64,000 bases of DNA from Acidobacteriota bacterium. GTDB lineage: Bacteria > Acidobacteriota > Terriglobia > Bryobacterales > Bryobacteraceae. Shown here piece by piece: positions 16,401 to 24,715 of the stretch (the first letter of the stretch is position 1; the number at the start of each line of letters is the position of its first letter). Made by a program: the position numbers and the translations under genes. The stretch covers positions 1 to 64,000 of the forward strand of contig JAFKEE010000034.1 of assembly GCA_017307505.1 (NCBI GenBank). The letters run 5' to 3'. The notes under the pieces were generated by a model. It saw nothing but the letters and a program-made list of their open reading frames with translations, was not told where the DNA came from and made no database searches.

Positions 16401-17868
16401 TGCGGCCGCACTCGCCGCCTGTGCCCTGGCGTTCGGCGCCCAGCAGGAAGTGTCTCGCGAAGTCAGCAAGACGCTGGTCCTTAAAGCCGGGCAGCGCCTT
16501 CGCGTCGAGAATAAGTTCGGTCCGGTGAATGTGCGCGGCACGGCGCGCGGCGATGTCTCCGTCCGCGCCACCATCCGCGTGGCCGCCGAGGATCGCAGCC
16601 AGGCCGACACCCTCCTCAATGAGATCCGCATCGAGGCCGGAGCCACGTCCGATGGCGCCCGCGTGGTCACTGTCTATCCGGACGACTCCGTGCAGGGTGG
16701 GCTCTTCCGCCGCCTGCGCCGTAACAATGTCTCCTACTCCGTGAGTTACGAGATCGAGATGCCGCAATCGGCTTCGCTGGATGTGGCGAACGCTTTCGGG
16801 TCCATTTCGGCCGCGGGTGTAAACGCCGGTGTCCAGGTCTCCGGAGCCAACGGCGCGGTGCGCGTCGAGGACAGCGGCGGGGCCGCCAACATCGAGAACC
16901 GTTTTGGATCGGTCGACGTCGGCCGCCACAAGGGCGATGTCACCGTCCGCAACACGAATGGCGCCGTCACGGTCACCGACGCCGCCGGCCTGGCCAATGT
17001 CACGAACGGCTTCGGAGCGGTGCGCCTCACCCGGATCGGCAAGACGACCACGGTGGTCAACAAGAACGGCGAGGTCATACTGGACGATAGCGGTCCGGCC
17101 AATCTCTCGAACTCGTTCGCCCAGGTCACCGCGCGGCAGGTGAAAGGCGATCTCACCGTCAACTCCACCAACTCCGCCATCGACGCAAGCTCCATCGCGG
17201 GCGCCGCCAACCTGCGCACTTCGTTCGGAAAGATCACGCTCACCCATGTGGGCCGGCACGCGTACGTCGTGAATCAGAACGGGGAAATTTCCCTGGAAGA
17301 CGCCGCCTCGGCTGACCTCACGACGACCTTCGCTCCGGTGGTGGTCCGCCAGGTCAAAGGCTTCCTCAAGGTCAACTCCGGCAATGGAGCCGTCACGGCC
17401 TCCTCCATCGGCGGATCCGCCGCGGTCCAGACCTCCTTCGGGCAGGTGGATCTGCAATCGGTAACGGGAGAAGTCACCGTCACGGACAACAACGGCGCGG
17501 TCACCGTGGACAATGCGGGTGGCAGGGTCAGTGTCAGGAACTCCTTCGGTGCCGTGAATCTGAAAGGCGCCAAGGGCCCGGTGTCGGTTCAATCCCAGAA
17601 CGGCGCGGTCTCGGCCCAACTGGCCGGCCGGGGCTGCCAGCCTGCTGACATCCAAACCTCCTTCGCCCAGGTGCGCCTCACGCTGCCGGAGACGGCCAAC
17701 TACGACGTGGTGGCCACGACGAGCTTCGGAGGCATCCGCTCCGACTTCCCCTTGTCCGTGCAGGGTGAGTTGAATCAGTCGGCGGTGCGAGGGAAGCTCG
17801 GCCAGGGTGGCTGCAGCCTGCAGGTCACCAACCGGAATGGCGGAATTGAACTGCTGAAGGGGCGGTAA
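16372..17868 (+). CDS. Secreted DUF4097-like beta-helix protein with tandem 36-residue repeats
   Basis: A 498-residue protein with a signal peptide ending AFGAQ. It overlaps the anti-sigma gene by 29 bases, so the two are translationally coupled. After a first beta domain, residues about 141-440 consist of eight tandem repeats of 35-39 residues. Each has an FGxV/FAxV strand, about 18 residues later an NGAV/NGEV strand, and a following AxNL/AxV strand, as in a right-handed beta-helix of the DUF4097 'putative adhesin' type. Repeats 3+4 and 5+6 are more alike as pairs (IGKTT..NKNG then RQVKG; VGRHA..NQNG then RQVKG), showing a ~71-residue higher-order duplication. The target is not known; a cell-surface or periplasmic structural role under the upstream sigma factor is inferred. 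Confidence 0.75.
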   Translation: MPVRNKTVFSAAALAACALAFGAQQEVSREVSKTLVLKAGQRLRVENKFGPVNVRGTARGDVSVRATIRVAAEDRSQADTLLNEIRIEAGATSDGARVVTVYPDDSVQGGLFRRLRRNNVSYSVSYEIEMPQSASLDVANAFGSISAAGVNAGVQVSGANGAVRVEDSGGAANIENRFGSVDVGRHKGDVTVRNTNGAVTVTDAAGLANVTNGFGAVRLTRIGKTTTVVNKNGEVILDDSGPANLSNSFAQVTARQVKGDLTVNSTNSAIDASSIAGAANLRTSFGKITLTHVGRHAYVVNQNGEISLEDAASADLTTTFAPVVVRQVKGFLKVNSGNGAVTASSIGGSAAVQTSFGQVDLQSVTGEVTVTDNNGAVTVDNAGGRVSVRNSFGAVNLKGAKGPVSVQSQNGAVSAQLAGRGCQPADIQTSFAQVRLTLPETANYDVVATTSFGGIRSDFPLSVQGELNQSAVRGKLGQGGCSLQVTNRNGGIELLKGR

Positions 17869-17977
17869 GGACAGGGCTCGGGCCGCCCCGAGTCGTGCCG
17901 GCGGTCGTGCGGCGGGCGAACAGCAAGGATGGTTCTGGCAGCCTGGCGCCAGCCGCACAGTTGCGTTACCCTGCAAG

Positions 17978-18769
17978 GTGCCTTACCGCATCGATTTTGC
18001 CGCTCCGCCGGAGGACGCACTCGACGTCCTCATTGAACTGGGTGCCCTGGATGTGGAACCCTGCCGGGGCGGACTGGCGGCCATCCTACCCGACTCTGTG
18101 ACTCCCGCCGCCGTCGCTCTCGCCTTGCCCGGCGCATCCTTTGCCACCTCACCGGCCAGGGGCCGGGATAGCGAATCCGTCTGGCTTCTCAGTCCGCGGA
18201 ATCTGAGCGCCGGAGGAATTCTGGTGGTCCCCCCGGGCGTCGACGCACCGGCCGGTGCACTTCGCCTGGCCGACTCCGAGGCCTTCGGTACAGGCCATCA
18301 CCCCACCACGGCTCTCTGTCTGGAGGCCCTCGCGGAGATCATCGCCGAAGACCACCCTGCCTCCATCCTGGATGTCGGCACAGGGTCCGGGATCCTGGCA
18401 CTGGCCGCTCTGCTGTTGGGCGTGGATAAGGCCACCGGCATCGATATCGAACCGGCGTCCATCGAAGCGGCCGCGGCCAACGCGCGCCTGAATCATCTGG
18501 GCCGCCGGCTCCGGTTGATCCAGGGCGGCCCCGAAGCCGTCGAAGGCGCCTGGCCCCTGGTAGTGGCGAATGTCCTCAGCTCGCCCCTGATTGAGATGGC
18601 GCCTGTGCTGGTGCGGCGCCTGGGGCACCGCGGCCGTCTGATCCTGTCGGGGATCCAGATTTCCCTGGAAGACGAGGTCCGCCACGCATACCGGCGTGTG
18701 GGCGTCCATTGCACTGATTCGCGGAGCCGCGATGGCTGGGTGGCTTTGATCGCGCAGGCATCCTGGTAG
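17978..18769 (+). CDS. prmA: Ribosomal protein L11 methyltransferase
   Basis: A SAM-dependent methyltransferase of 263 residues from the GTG at 17978. It has the PrmA signature FGTGHHPTT (near residues 104-112), motif I LDVGTGSGILALAA (near 130-143), the acidic motif II GIDIEP, and VVANVLSSPLIEM, the PrmA equivalent of the NPPY loop. The N-terminal L11-recognition domain is shortened compared with E. coli PrmA (293 residues) but recognisable. It trimethylates ribosomal protein L11. It is alone in its transcription unit, about 110 bases after the beta-helix gene. Confidence 0.88.
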   Translation: MPYRIDFAAPPEDALDVLIELGALDVEPCRGGLAAILPDSVTPAAVALALPGASFATSPARGRDSESVWLLSPRNLSAGGILVVPPGVDAPAGALRLADSEAFGTGHHPTTALCLEALAEIIAEDHPASILDVGTGSGILALAALLLGVDKATGIDIEPASIEAAAANARLNHLGRRLRLIQGGPEAVEGAWPLVVANVLSSPLIEMAPVLVRRLGHRGRLILSGIQISLEDEVRHAYRRVGVHCTDSRSRDGWVALIAQASW

Positions 18770-18967
18770 TCCGAAGGAGATTCATGCGGACCAGTTTGTC
18801 GTCCTCACAGTCTCCCGTCGCCGGGGGCCTCAAACCCTCCCTCGGGATCTGTCAGTCTCCGCGTTGCCTACGTCTGAATGCTCGTATTTGCAGTGTTTCC
18901 TGGCTCAAACCGCCACCGCGCAGAACTGCAGCTACCAGGCCGGCCATGGACACGCTAGACTATAGTT

Positions 18968-19198
18968 ATGCCGCCGTTGGAGCGCATTGTCGTCGACTCC
19001 AAGATCCTGGCTGGGAAGCCAGTGATCCGCGGGACGCGTCTTGCCGTCGAGTTCATCCTGGAACTCTTGGCAGCGGGCCAGTCTGAGAGCGACATCCTCA
19101 CCAACTACCCTGGCCTGACGCGAGAAGACATCCTCGCATGTCTGTCGTATGCCAGCTATCTCGCCCACGAATACAAGGCGTTCCCGATCCCAGCGTAG
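18968..19198 (+). CDS. DUF433 protein, putative antitoxin
   Basis: A 76-residue protein with the DUF433 hallmarks: a start VDSKILAGKPVIRGTRLAVEFILELLAAGQSE, then LTREDILACLSYA. This small winged-helix-like domain is regularly encoded just before a DUF5615 PIN-like protein, and the pair is regarded as a VapBC-like toxin-antitoxin module. Its TAG is directly followed by the ATG of that partner with no spacer. A TAGACT -10-like hexamer (18956-18961) sits immediately before the ATG, which would give a nearly leaderless message. Confidence 0.8.
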   Translation: MPPLERIVVDSKILAGKPVIRGTRLAVEFILELLAAGQSESDILTNYPGLTREDILACLSYASYLAHEYKAFPIPA

Positions 19199-19561
19199 AT
19201 GCGCCTCCTCGCCGATGAGAACTTTCCGAAGCCGATCGTAGAGGCGTTTCGAGCTGGTGGCCACGATGTTTTGTGGGCCCGCACGGATCTCCCGGGAACC
19301 AGCGATGTCGCCCTGTTGGATCTTGCGGAGGCCGAAGCCCGCATCGTGCTGACGCTCGACAAGGACTTCTGGCAGATTGCAGTTCAGCGCCGCAGCCCAC
19401 TGGCGCAATCCGGAGTCGTTCTGTTCCGAGTTCATCCCGCGACTCCAGAGAGACTAGCGCCGCTTGTCGATGCTTTCGCCGCGGCAGATACTTCGTGGGC
19501 CAGCCATATCAGCATCATTACCATCGATGGGATTCAGATGGTTGCGGCGCGCAGAAAGTAA
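19199..19561 (+). CDS. DUF5615 PIN-like protein, putative ribonuclease toxin
   Basis: A 120-residue protein beginning LLADENFPKPIVEAFRAGGHDV, with the acidic DEN motif of the Mut7-C/PIN-like fold. SDVALLDLAEAEARIVLTLDKDF near residues 38-60 supplies the second acidic cluster (DKDF). These acidic residues would bind the metal of a nuclease site. It is fused end to start with the DUF433 gene, as in known DUF433/DUF5615 modules. Toxin activity is inferred from family context only; the length is normal and no residue loss is visible. Confidence 0.8.
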   Translation: MRLLADENFPKPIVEAFRAGGHDVLWARTDLPGTSDVALLDLAEAEARIVLTLDKDFWQIAVQRRSPLAQSGVVLFRVHPATPERLAPLVDAFAAADTSWASHISIITIDGIQMVAARRK

Positions 19562-19623
19562 GTCCCATCTCCGCTGTTGATTTCTCCAGGTACCACACCT
19601 GCGAGGTCTCTGTGCGGTGAGAA

Positions 19624-19805
19624 TTGCATACCACGAAGGCTCACCCCGAGTTCATGGATTCGCTTCAGGCCCAAGTCGGCCGGGCGCTGCGGCATTTCGC
19701 CGGCCCGGCCGACATGAAATGGATCAGCCTGCTCTTGCGGGCAGGAGCGGATCCGCGCAGTCTCGGGCCGGATCTAGACGACCGGTACGCCGACGATCCT
19801 GAATG
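19624..19805 (+). pseudogene. Ankyrin-repeat-like gene remnant
   Basis: One frame here reads through MDSLQAQVGRAL, MKWISLLLRAGADPRSLG and DDRYADDPEC. The middle part is the helix-turn and loop of an ankyrin repeat (LLLRAGADPR). The coherent signal stops near 19805, after which the frame becomes arginine/serine-rich and unrelated. No convincing start codon or ribosome binding site precedes it. It looks like the leftover of a larger ankyrin gene next to the toxin-antitoxin pair. The remainder of 19562-20137 shows nothing else I can support. Confidence 0.4.
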
Positions 19806-20137
19806 CCGGCTGTCCCCGCAGTCTCCCACCACAAGGTCATCCGATCTTCGGTGGAATCGGGCAATCTCCCCGCCATCAAGAATCGGACAACGGCGAATCA
19901 TAGATCCGGTGATGTGGGCTGAAGGGTAAGCAAAGCCGATTAATGCGCCGGCTGGGCTACAACTCCGAACATCCCTCTGTTTCGCTATTCGCCGCCGTGG
20001 CAACGACGGGTGACGCAATCGCTCCGAGTTCCCATTCCGGCACTGCGACCTTTCGAGCTCGTGCGGCAGCGACTCGGATATCCGATGCCCGGGAAGAGAC
20101 GCATTGCGCCTTGACCACCGCAGCGCTGCGGGACTGT

Positions 20138-20617
20138 TCAGGCCTCCCCTCGCGCCGCCGCGAGAGCCTTCTTTAGAATCGTGATCTGGCCCGCATGGTA
20201 GACATCGTGCTGGGGTGCTCCGCAGAACTGGGTGTAAGCTGAGTACTCAGAGCCGAGCCCTTCCGAAAGACGCTCCGCTGGGAAATCGCGCACGGCGCTC
20301 TGGAGCTGCAGGTTCAGTTCCTCCAAGGTGCGCTGGTTCTCCAACCAGGCCTCTGAACTCAACGCCGGCACGGGAGGCCACCCTTCCTCCAGCGAATACT
20401 GCACCTGTTCCCCACGAATCCTGCGCAGAACCAACCTGTAGCCGGCGGTCATGTGAAGGACGATTTCCCAGATGCTATGGGTGCCTGGGATCGGATGGGC
20501 CGCGGCGTCTTCGGCGGAAACACCCGCCAGCACCTCCAGCACCGAGGGCCCATGCCAGGACTCGCCCCGAAAGGCTCGACGGATCTGATCCGCCATGATT
20601 TCCACGTCGAGAGGCAT
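20138..20617 (-). CDS. DinB-family protein
   Basis: A 159-residue four-helix-bundle protein starting MPLDVEIMADQIRRAF. A much longer open frame extends upstream but does not match the family. The putative metal histidines are placed as in DinB/YfiT proteins: one in SIWEIVLHMTAGYRL (near residue 55) and one in HDVYHAGQI (137-141). DinB proteins are metal-binding and often act as thiol-dependent transferases; the substrate here is unknown. The nearest upstream gene on this strand (esterase) ends about 130 bases away, so co-transcription is possible. Confidence 0.8.
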   Translation of the reverse strand: MPLDVEIMADQIRRAFRGESWHGPSVLEVLAGVSAEDAAAHPIPGTHSIWEIVLHMTAGYRLVLRRIRGEQVQYSLEEGWPPVPALSSEAWLENQRTLEELNLQLQSAVRDFPAERLSEGLGSEYSAYTQFCGAPQHDVYHAGQITILKKALAAARGEA

Positions 20618-20745
20618 CGTTTGTCCTTCCGTCAGGCCGCCTGCGAATCCCGCGCCGGCGCAGTTGGCCGCAGACGCACCTCTTGCCTGCGGCCGATGAT
20701 GATCAGCTTTTAACGCAACAATAGTGTCTCTCGCCGGTGTTTCGA

Positions 20746-22422
20746 TCAGGCAAGCAGCAGCCTGCGCACCTCGCCCTCCGGATCGTTGACCATCCGGCAC
20801 TTGTTGTCGAACACCATCGTCTGCCCGCGCTCCGGCACAAACGGCTCCCACGGCAGGCCGGGCTGGCTCGGATTGCCCGTCCTGGCGAAATTCGCCCAGG
20901 CCGTTGCCATCTTCCTGGCCAGTGCCTGCGCGTCCGGCCCGTTGCCGGTTCCCTGATCGCAGCGCCGCGTATTGTCGAAGCAGAACGCCAGCTCCGCCGT
21001 GTGCCAGGCGCCCGCATCCTCCAGCATCGGCGACTGCCACGTGAAGTACCACGCATAGGCAGGCGCGCCCTTCTGGTTGTATCGCATGGTTGCCATGCGC
21101 GTGACATTGTTGCGCATGTTCAGGCTGTTCAACCCAGAGCCGCTGCACATATAGGACAGCGTGCGGATGCTCTTCTCCGGGTGTGCCTTCTTCAGTCCCT
21201 CCACCAGCGACTTGGCCTTTGCCTCCCCATAGGCCTTGGTGAGATTGGCCAGCCACTGGCTCTCCGTGGGCCGCGAAGACATGATATTGCCTTCCTCGCT
21301 GACCGAGCCGAACAGCAGCGGCACGTTCCTGGTGATCTCCGGCGCGGCATCGTAGAACGACCGCAGGGTAATCAGGCGGCCGTCGACAGTCGGCCCTGGA
21401 CCAACCCGCGGTTTGGCCGTGCCTGGTGCGGGAGTTGGCCCGCCAGCGCCGATGGGCGGATTCATCCGGGCCGCCACCAGATTGCTGGCCTCGTTGAGTT
21501 TCGCCCACTCCATCTTTTGAAGGGCGGCGATATCCTTCACGCCCAACTCCGCGAGCACCTGTTTGGCATACTCTCTGGACTCCTCGGCGCCCGGAGGATT
21601 GCCGCCCCCGCCCGACTGTGCCGACGCCCGATGGATGAGTCCCTCCGCGGAGGGCATCCCGAGCAGGGTGGTCACCTTGGAGCCCCCGCCGGACTGGCCA
21701 TAGATCATGACGCAGCTTGGATCGCCACCGAAATTGGCGATGTTCTCGTGTACCCAGCGCAGCGCGGCCACTAAGTCCGTCATCCCGACGTTCACGGAGT
21801 CGGCATAGGCCGGCCCGCCGATCGACGACAGGTCCAGGAATCCGAGGACGTTGAGGCGATGGTTGACCGTCACCGAGACGACGTCGTGATGCCGGGCCAT
21901 CTGCGCCCCGTCCTGGGACGCGAGTTCATAGGCCGAACCGAAGGTAAAGCCGCCGCCATGCAGGTAGACCATCACCGGACGCTTGCCGCTGAGGCTGGAC
22001 GTCCAGATGTTGAGCTTGAGCATGTCTTCGCTCTGCCAGCCATCGGTCCACTGGAAAAGGAACGTCTGTTCGCTCGTCCAGTTGTGCAGCCGCTGCGGGC
22101 AGTTGGCGCCGTAGATCAAGGCCGGATACTCGCCGTCCCACGACTTGGGCGGCTTGGCCGGAAGCCAGCGGTTCTCGCCGCCGGTGTCGGCGCCGTAGGG
22201 GACGCCCTTAAAGGTGAGCACGCCATCGTCCACGTAGCCGCGCACCTTCCCGTACTGGGTCTTGGCTACCGCCGACCGCGGCGTGCTGCAGCTTGCACCC
22301 GCGGTCGTGGCGGCGTGGAGCTCCGAAGTGGATGCTGCGCCCGTCAGCGCAGCCACCCCCGAGGTGGCCGACAGAAGCGCCTGGCGGCGATTGAATCCGA
22401 AACCTTTGTTGGGACGTGACAT
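20746..22422 (-). CDS. Tat-exported type B carboxylesterase
   Basis: From the ATG at 22422, preceded by an AGAGGTAGAG binding site, the 558-residue protein begins with a twin-arginine signal (FNRRQALLSATSGVAALTGAA). It has the carboxylesterase family landmarks: VMVYLHGGGF forming the oxyanion hole near residue 150, SEDMLKLNIW, the nucleophile elbow GQSGGG near 243-248, and the catalytic histidine region WHTAELAFCFDN near 473. Members hydrolyse carboxylic esters (para-nitrobenzyl esterase, cholinesterase-like). Export folded across the membrane is implied by the Tat motif. An open frame extending to 22620 lacks support. Confidence 0.87.
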   Translation of the reverse strand: MSRPNKGFGFNRRQALLSATSGVAALTGAASTSELHAATTAGASCSTPRSAVAKTQYGKVRGYVDDGVLTFKGVPYGADTGGENRWLPAKPPKSWDGEYPALIYGANCPQRLHNWTSEQTFLFQWTDGWQSEDMLKLNIWTSSLSGKRPVMVYLHGGGFTFGSAYELASQDGAQMARHHDVVSVTVNHRLNVLGFLDLSSIGGPAYADSVNVGMTDLVAALRWVHENIANFGGDPSCVMIYGQSGGGSKVTTLLGMPSAEGLIHRASAQSGGGGNPPGAEESREYAKQVLAELGVKDIAALQKMEWAKLNEASNLVAARMNPPIGAGGPTPAPGTAKPRVGPGPTVDGRLITLRSFYDAAPEITRNVPLLFGSVSEEGNIMSSRPTESQWLANLTKAYGEAKAKSLVEGLKKAHPEKSIRTLSYMCSGSGLNSLNMRNNVTRMATMRYNQKGAPAYAWYFTWQSPMLEDAGAWHTAELAFCFDNTRRCDQGTGNGPDAQALARKMATAWANFARTGNPSQPGLPWEPFVPERGQTMVFDNKCRMVNDPEGEVRRLLLA

Positions 22423-22707
22423 GAGAACTCTACCTCTGTGGAAAGAGCATCGGGGTGTCGGAGGCGCGCGCATTGGCCCGCGCCCTCCGGCCCGGTTCAG
22501 TATATAACCAACTGAACCCAATGAAGCCGAGCGTATCGCCGGCTGTCCGGAGATGGAGAGCGGAGGAGGGAGGTTGCCATGATTGCAGGTGCTGACTCGC
22601 AACTTCCGGGTTGCGGACAACCGATCCGGAGTAGAAACTCGTAGGATTGCAAAAATGACAGACCGCCTGATGACGGTCTGTCAAAGACAGCAAACCTCGC
22701 AGCCTGA

Positions 22708-23412
22708 CTAGGCTGGTGGGTTCTCCCGGAGTGCCTCTGCCGCCTTTCGGATCACATCGACGACAACTTCGGGTTTGGAGAGCATGGGAACGTGGCTGCT
22801 GTCCGTTTCGATAGTAGTCGCGCCCATCCGTTTCGCCAAAAATCGCTGAAGATCCGGATGGACGGTGTGGTCGTTCTTGGCCACGATAAACCAACTCGGT
22901 TTCGACTTCCACGGTGTGCTGGTGAGCTTCTGTTGGTGGAACAGATCGGCGACGGGTGCATAGTGGGTGGCCCACACCAGCTTCTGTTCCTCCTTGGAGA
23001 GGTCTCCAGCGAAATACTTAACGCCGTCCGGAAGCATCCAGGCGCGTCCGTCTGCTACCTCGACCTGGGTGAAGATATCCGTCGGGTATTTGTCGAGTTG
23101 GTCCTGCACGGTCTCGCCTACATCCGGTGCGACGGCCGCGATGTAGACCAAGCCGGCCACCCTTTGGTCGACGCCAGAAGCAGTGATGGTGGCGCCTCCG
23201 TACGAGTGGCCCACAAGGATGACTGGACCGTCGACGCGACTGAGGGTGCGCTTTACCGCCGCCAAATCCTCCTCAAACGAGTCCAAGCCATACTGAACTG
23301 AGACCACTTCGTAGCCGTCGGCCTGCAAGGCGGGGATAACCTTGTTGAAACATGAGCCGTCCGCCCAAATTCCATGGCAGAAAACGACGCTGGGTTTGTG
23401 TTGTGATGACAT
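22708..23412 (-). CDS. Alpha/beta hydrolase
   Basis: A 234-residue single-domain hydrolase. It has VVFCHGIWADGS at the start (oxyanion strand), the nucleophile elbow GHSYGG near residues 69-74, DHTVHPDLQ near 181-189 with the acid residue, and DSSHVPMLSKP near 204-214 with the catalytic histidine. The sequence belongs to the small esterase-like group often found beside LysR or AraC regulators and annotated as 'alpha/beta hydrolase'. It is cytoplasmic, with no signal peptide. It is transcribed divergently from the LysR gene with 136 bases between, which contain a symmetric operator, so that regulator probably controls it. Confidence 0.85.
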   Translation of the reverse strand: MSSQHKPSVVFCHGIWADGSCFNKVIPALQADGYEVVSVQYGLDSFEEDLAAVKRTLSRVDGPVILVGHSYGGATITASGVDQRVAGLVYIAAVAPDVGETVQDQLDKYPTDIFTQVEVADGRAWMLPDGVKYFAGDLSKEEQKLVWATHYAPVADLFHQQKLTSTPWKSKPSWFIVAKNDHTVHPDLQRFLAKRMGATTIETDSSHVPMLSKPEVVVDVIRKAAEALRENPPA

Positions 23413-23517
23413 GCTTATTCTCCAGTATTCTGAGGTTCCGGACGACCATCGAGCGTTGCCCGGTGGCTATAGATTCCTATGATTCAGGCAGATGAACAAA
23501 TACTTTGCGGGAACAAT

Positions 23518-23536
23518 GTATGCTTAGAAAGCATAC
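23518..23536. promoter_or_regulatory. LysR-type operator (perfect dyad)
   Basis: GTATGCTT-AGA-AAGCATAC is a perfect 8+8 inverted repeat whose core TGCTTAGAAAGCA is a T-N11-A box, the LysR-family recognition pattern. It ends 12 bases before the LysR ATG and lies between the two divergent genes, as expected for an autoregulatory and activating site. Confidence 0.7.
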
Positions 23537-23548
23537 CTGTGTAGAGCT

Positions 23549-24487
23549 ATGGAACTTCGTCATCTCCGTTACTTTATTGCCGTCGCCGAAGAAGGCAGCC
23601 TCCTGCAAGCCGCGGAGCGGCGACTCCATACTGCACAGCCTTCGCTCAGTCGCCAGATTCGCGATCTCGAACTGGAAGTCGGAGTGAAACTGCTGGAACG
23701 CAAAGCGCGTGGCATTGAGCTCACTGCGGCTGGACGACTCTTCCTCGATCATGCGCGGCTGGCGCTGATGCAGATAGAGTTAGGGTGCGAAGCCGCACGA
23801 AACACGCAGCGTCCTCACAAATCGGGTTTTCGCCTGGGTTTCTTGCCCGGACAGGAAGTCATCTGGTTGTCAGGGGCACTGCGCATCTTGTGCGAGGAGG
23901 CGCCTGACGTCGAAGTTACGATAACAACGAAATCTTCACCGGAACTTGCCAACGCACTCATGCAGAGAGAAATTGATGTGGCCCTGCTTAGGCGCGAGAT
24001 GCGGACCGCCGGCCTGGACTTCAAATTCCTTGTCAAGGAGCCTCTGGTTGCCATCCTCCCGTCTCGCCACCGCCTGGCTCGGCACAAGACGATACGGCCC
24101 GAGGACATCTGTCGCGAAGACTTTATCAGCACAGCACGTGCCGCGCCCGTGCTGAAGACCGTGATCGAGGAGTACGCCGCGAAGGCTGGCATCAAACTGA
24201 GGCAGACCTACGATGCCGAAACGCTATCCGGCGGAATGTCGCTCGTGGCGTCTACCGGCGGGTTCACCCTATTGCCAACGTATGCGCAAAATGCGCTGAT
24301 TCCTTCCGTAGTTGCCCGGCCTTTGCATGGCGACGTTCCAACCATTGACCTGGTGATTGGGTACAACAAGGCGAATACCTCCCCGCTGCTCAAAAAGTTT
24401 CTCCTTCGTGCAAATGAGCTGGCAACTCGCGAATCACGTGTAGAAAGCTCCCTTGGCAATGTGAAAGACCGTAACGGAAGGTTGTAG
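23549..24487 (+). CDS. LysR-family transcriptional regulator
   Basis: A 312-residue regulator. The N-terminal winged helix-turn-helix (MELRHLRYFIAVAEEGSLLQAA, SQxxxSRQIRDLE-type recognition helix QPSLSRQIRDLELEVG) is intact. The C-terminal periplasmic-binding-fold effector domain starts near residue 90 (GFRLGFLPGQE) and shows the usual EIDVALLR and LVAILPSRHRLA strands. It resembles HcaR/CbbR-type members that sense small aromatic or organic acids, but the ligand cannot be read. It is divergent from the alpha/beta hydrolase. The region is somewhat lower in GC than its surroundings, consistent with acquisition together with that gene. Confidence 0.9.
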   Translation: MELRHLRYFIAVAEEGSLLQAAERRLHTAQPSLSRQIRDLELEVGVKLLERKARGIELTAAGRLFLDHARLALMQIELGCEAARNTQRPHKSGFRLGFLPGQEVIWLSGALRILCEEAPDVEVTITTKSSPELANALMQREIDVALLRREMRTAGLDFKFLVKEPLVAILPSRHRLARHKTIRPEDICREDFISTARAAPVLKTVIEEYAAKAGIKLRQTYDAETLSGGMSLVASTGGFTLLPTYAQNALIPSVVARPLHGDVPTIDLVIGYNKANTSPLLKKFLLRANELATRESRVESSLGNVKDRNGRL

Positions 24488-24715
24488 GAGTATGGGGCTG
24501 AGGGTCACTGAGGCTGGGGATCCCCGAAGCATCGAATCGACCAAAAAGACGGGCCTCATGGGAGGAGTCCTCGCAATGGATGAATCTGAAGTAGATGACT
24601 ATCGCTGAGTCGCTCGCCGAGGCAATTTACTACTAGTATTTCGTCCTGGGAGCGCACCCTGTCTCGCTTCGGCCGCATCACGCGCCCACCAGAGCAGCAC
24701 CGCCGCGCCTCCCCT

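Noticed and set aside
16354-17976. A 540-residue minus-strand frame across the beta-helix gene
   Set aside because: Its repeats merely mirror the plus-strand repeats; it has no signal peptide or motif.
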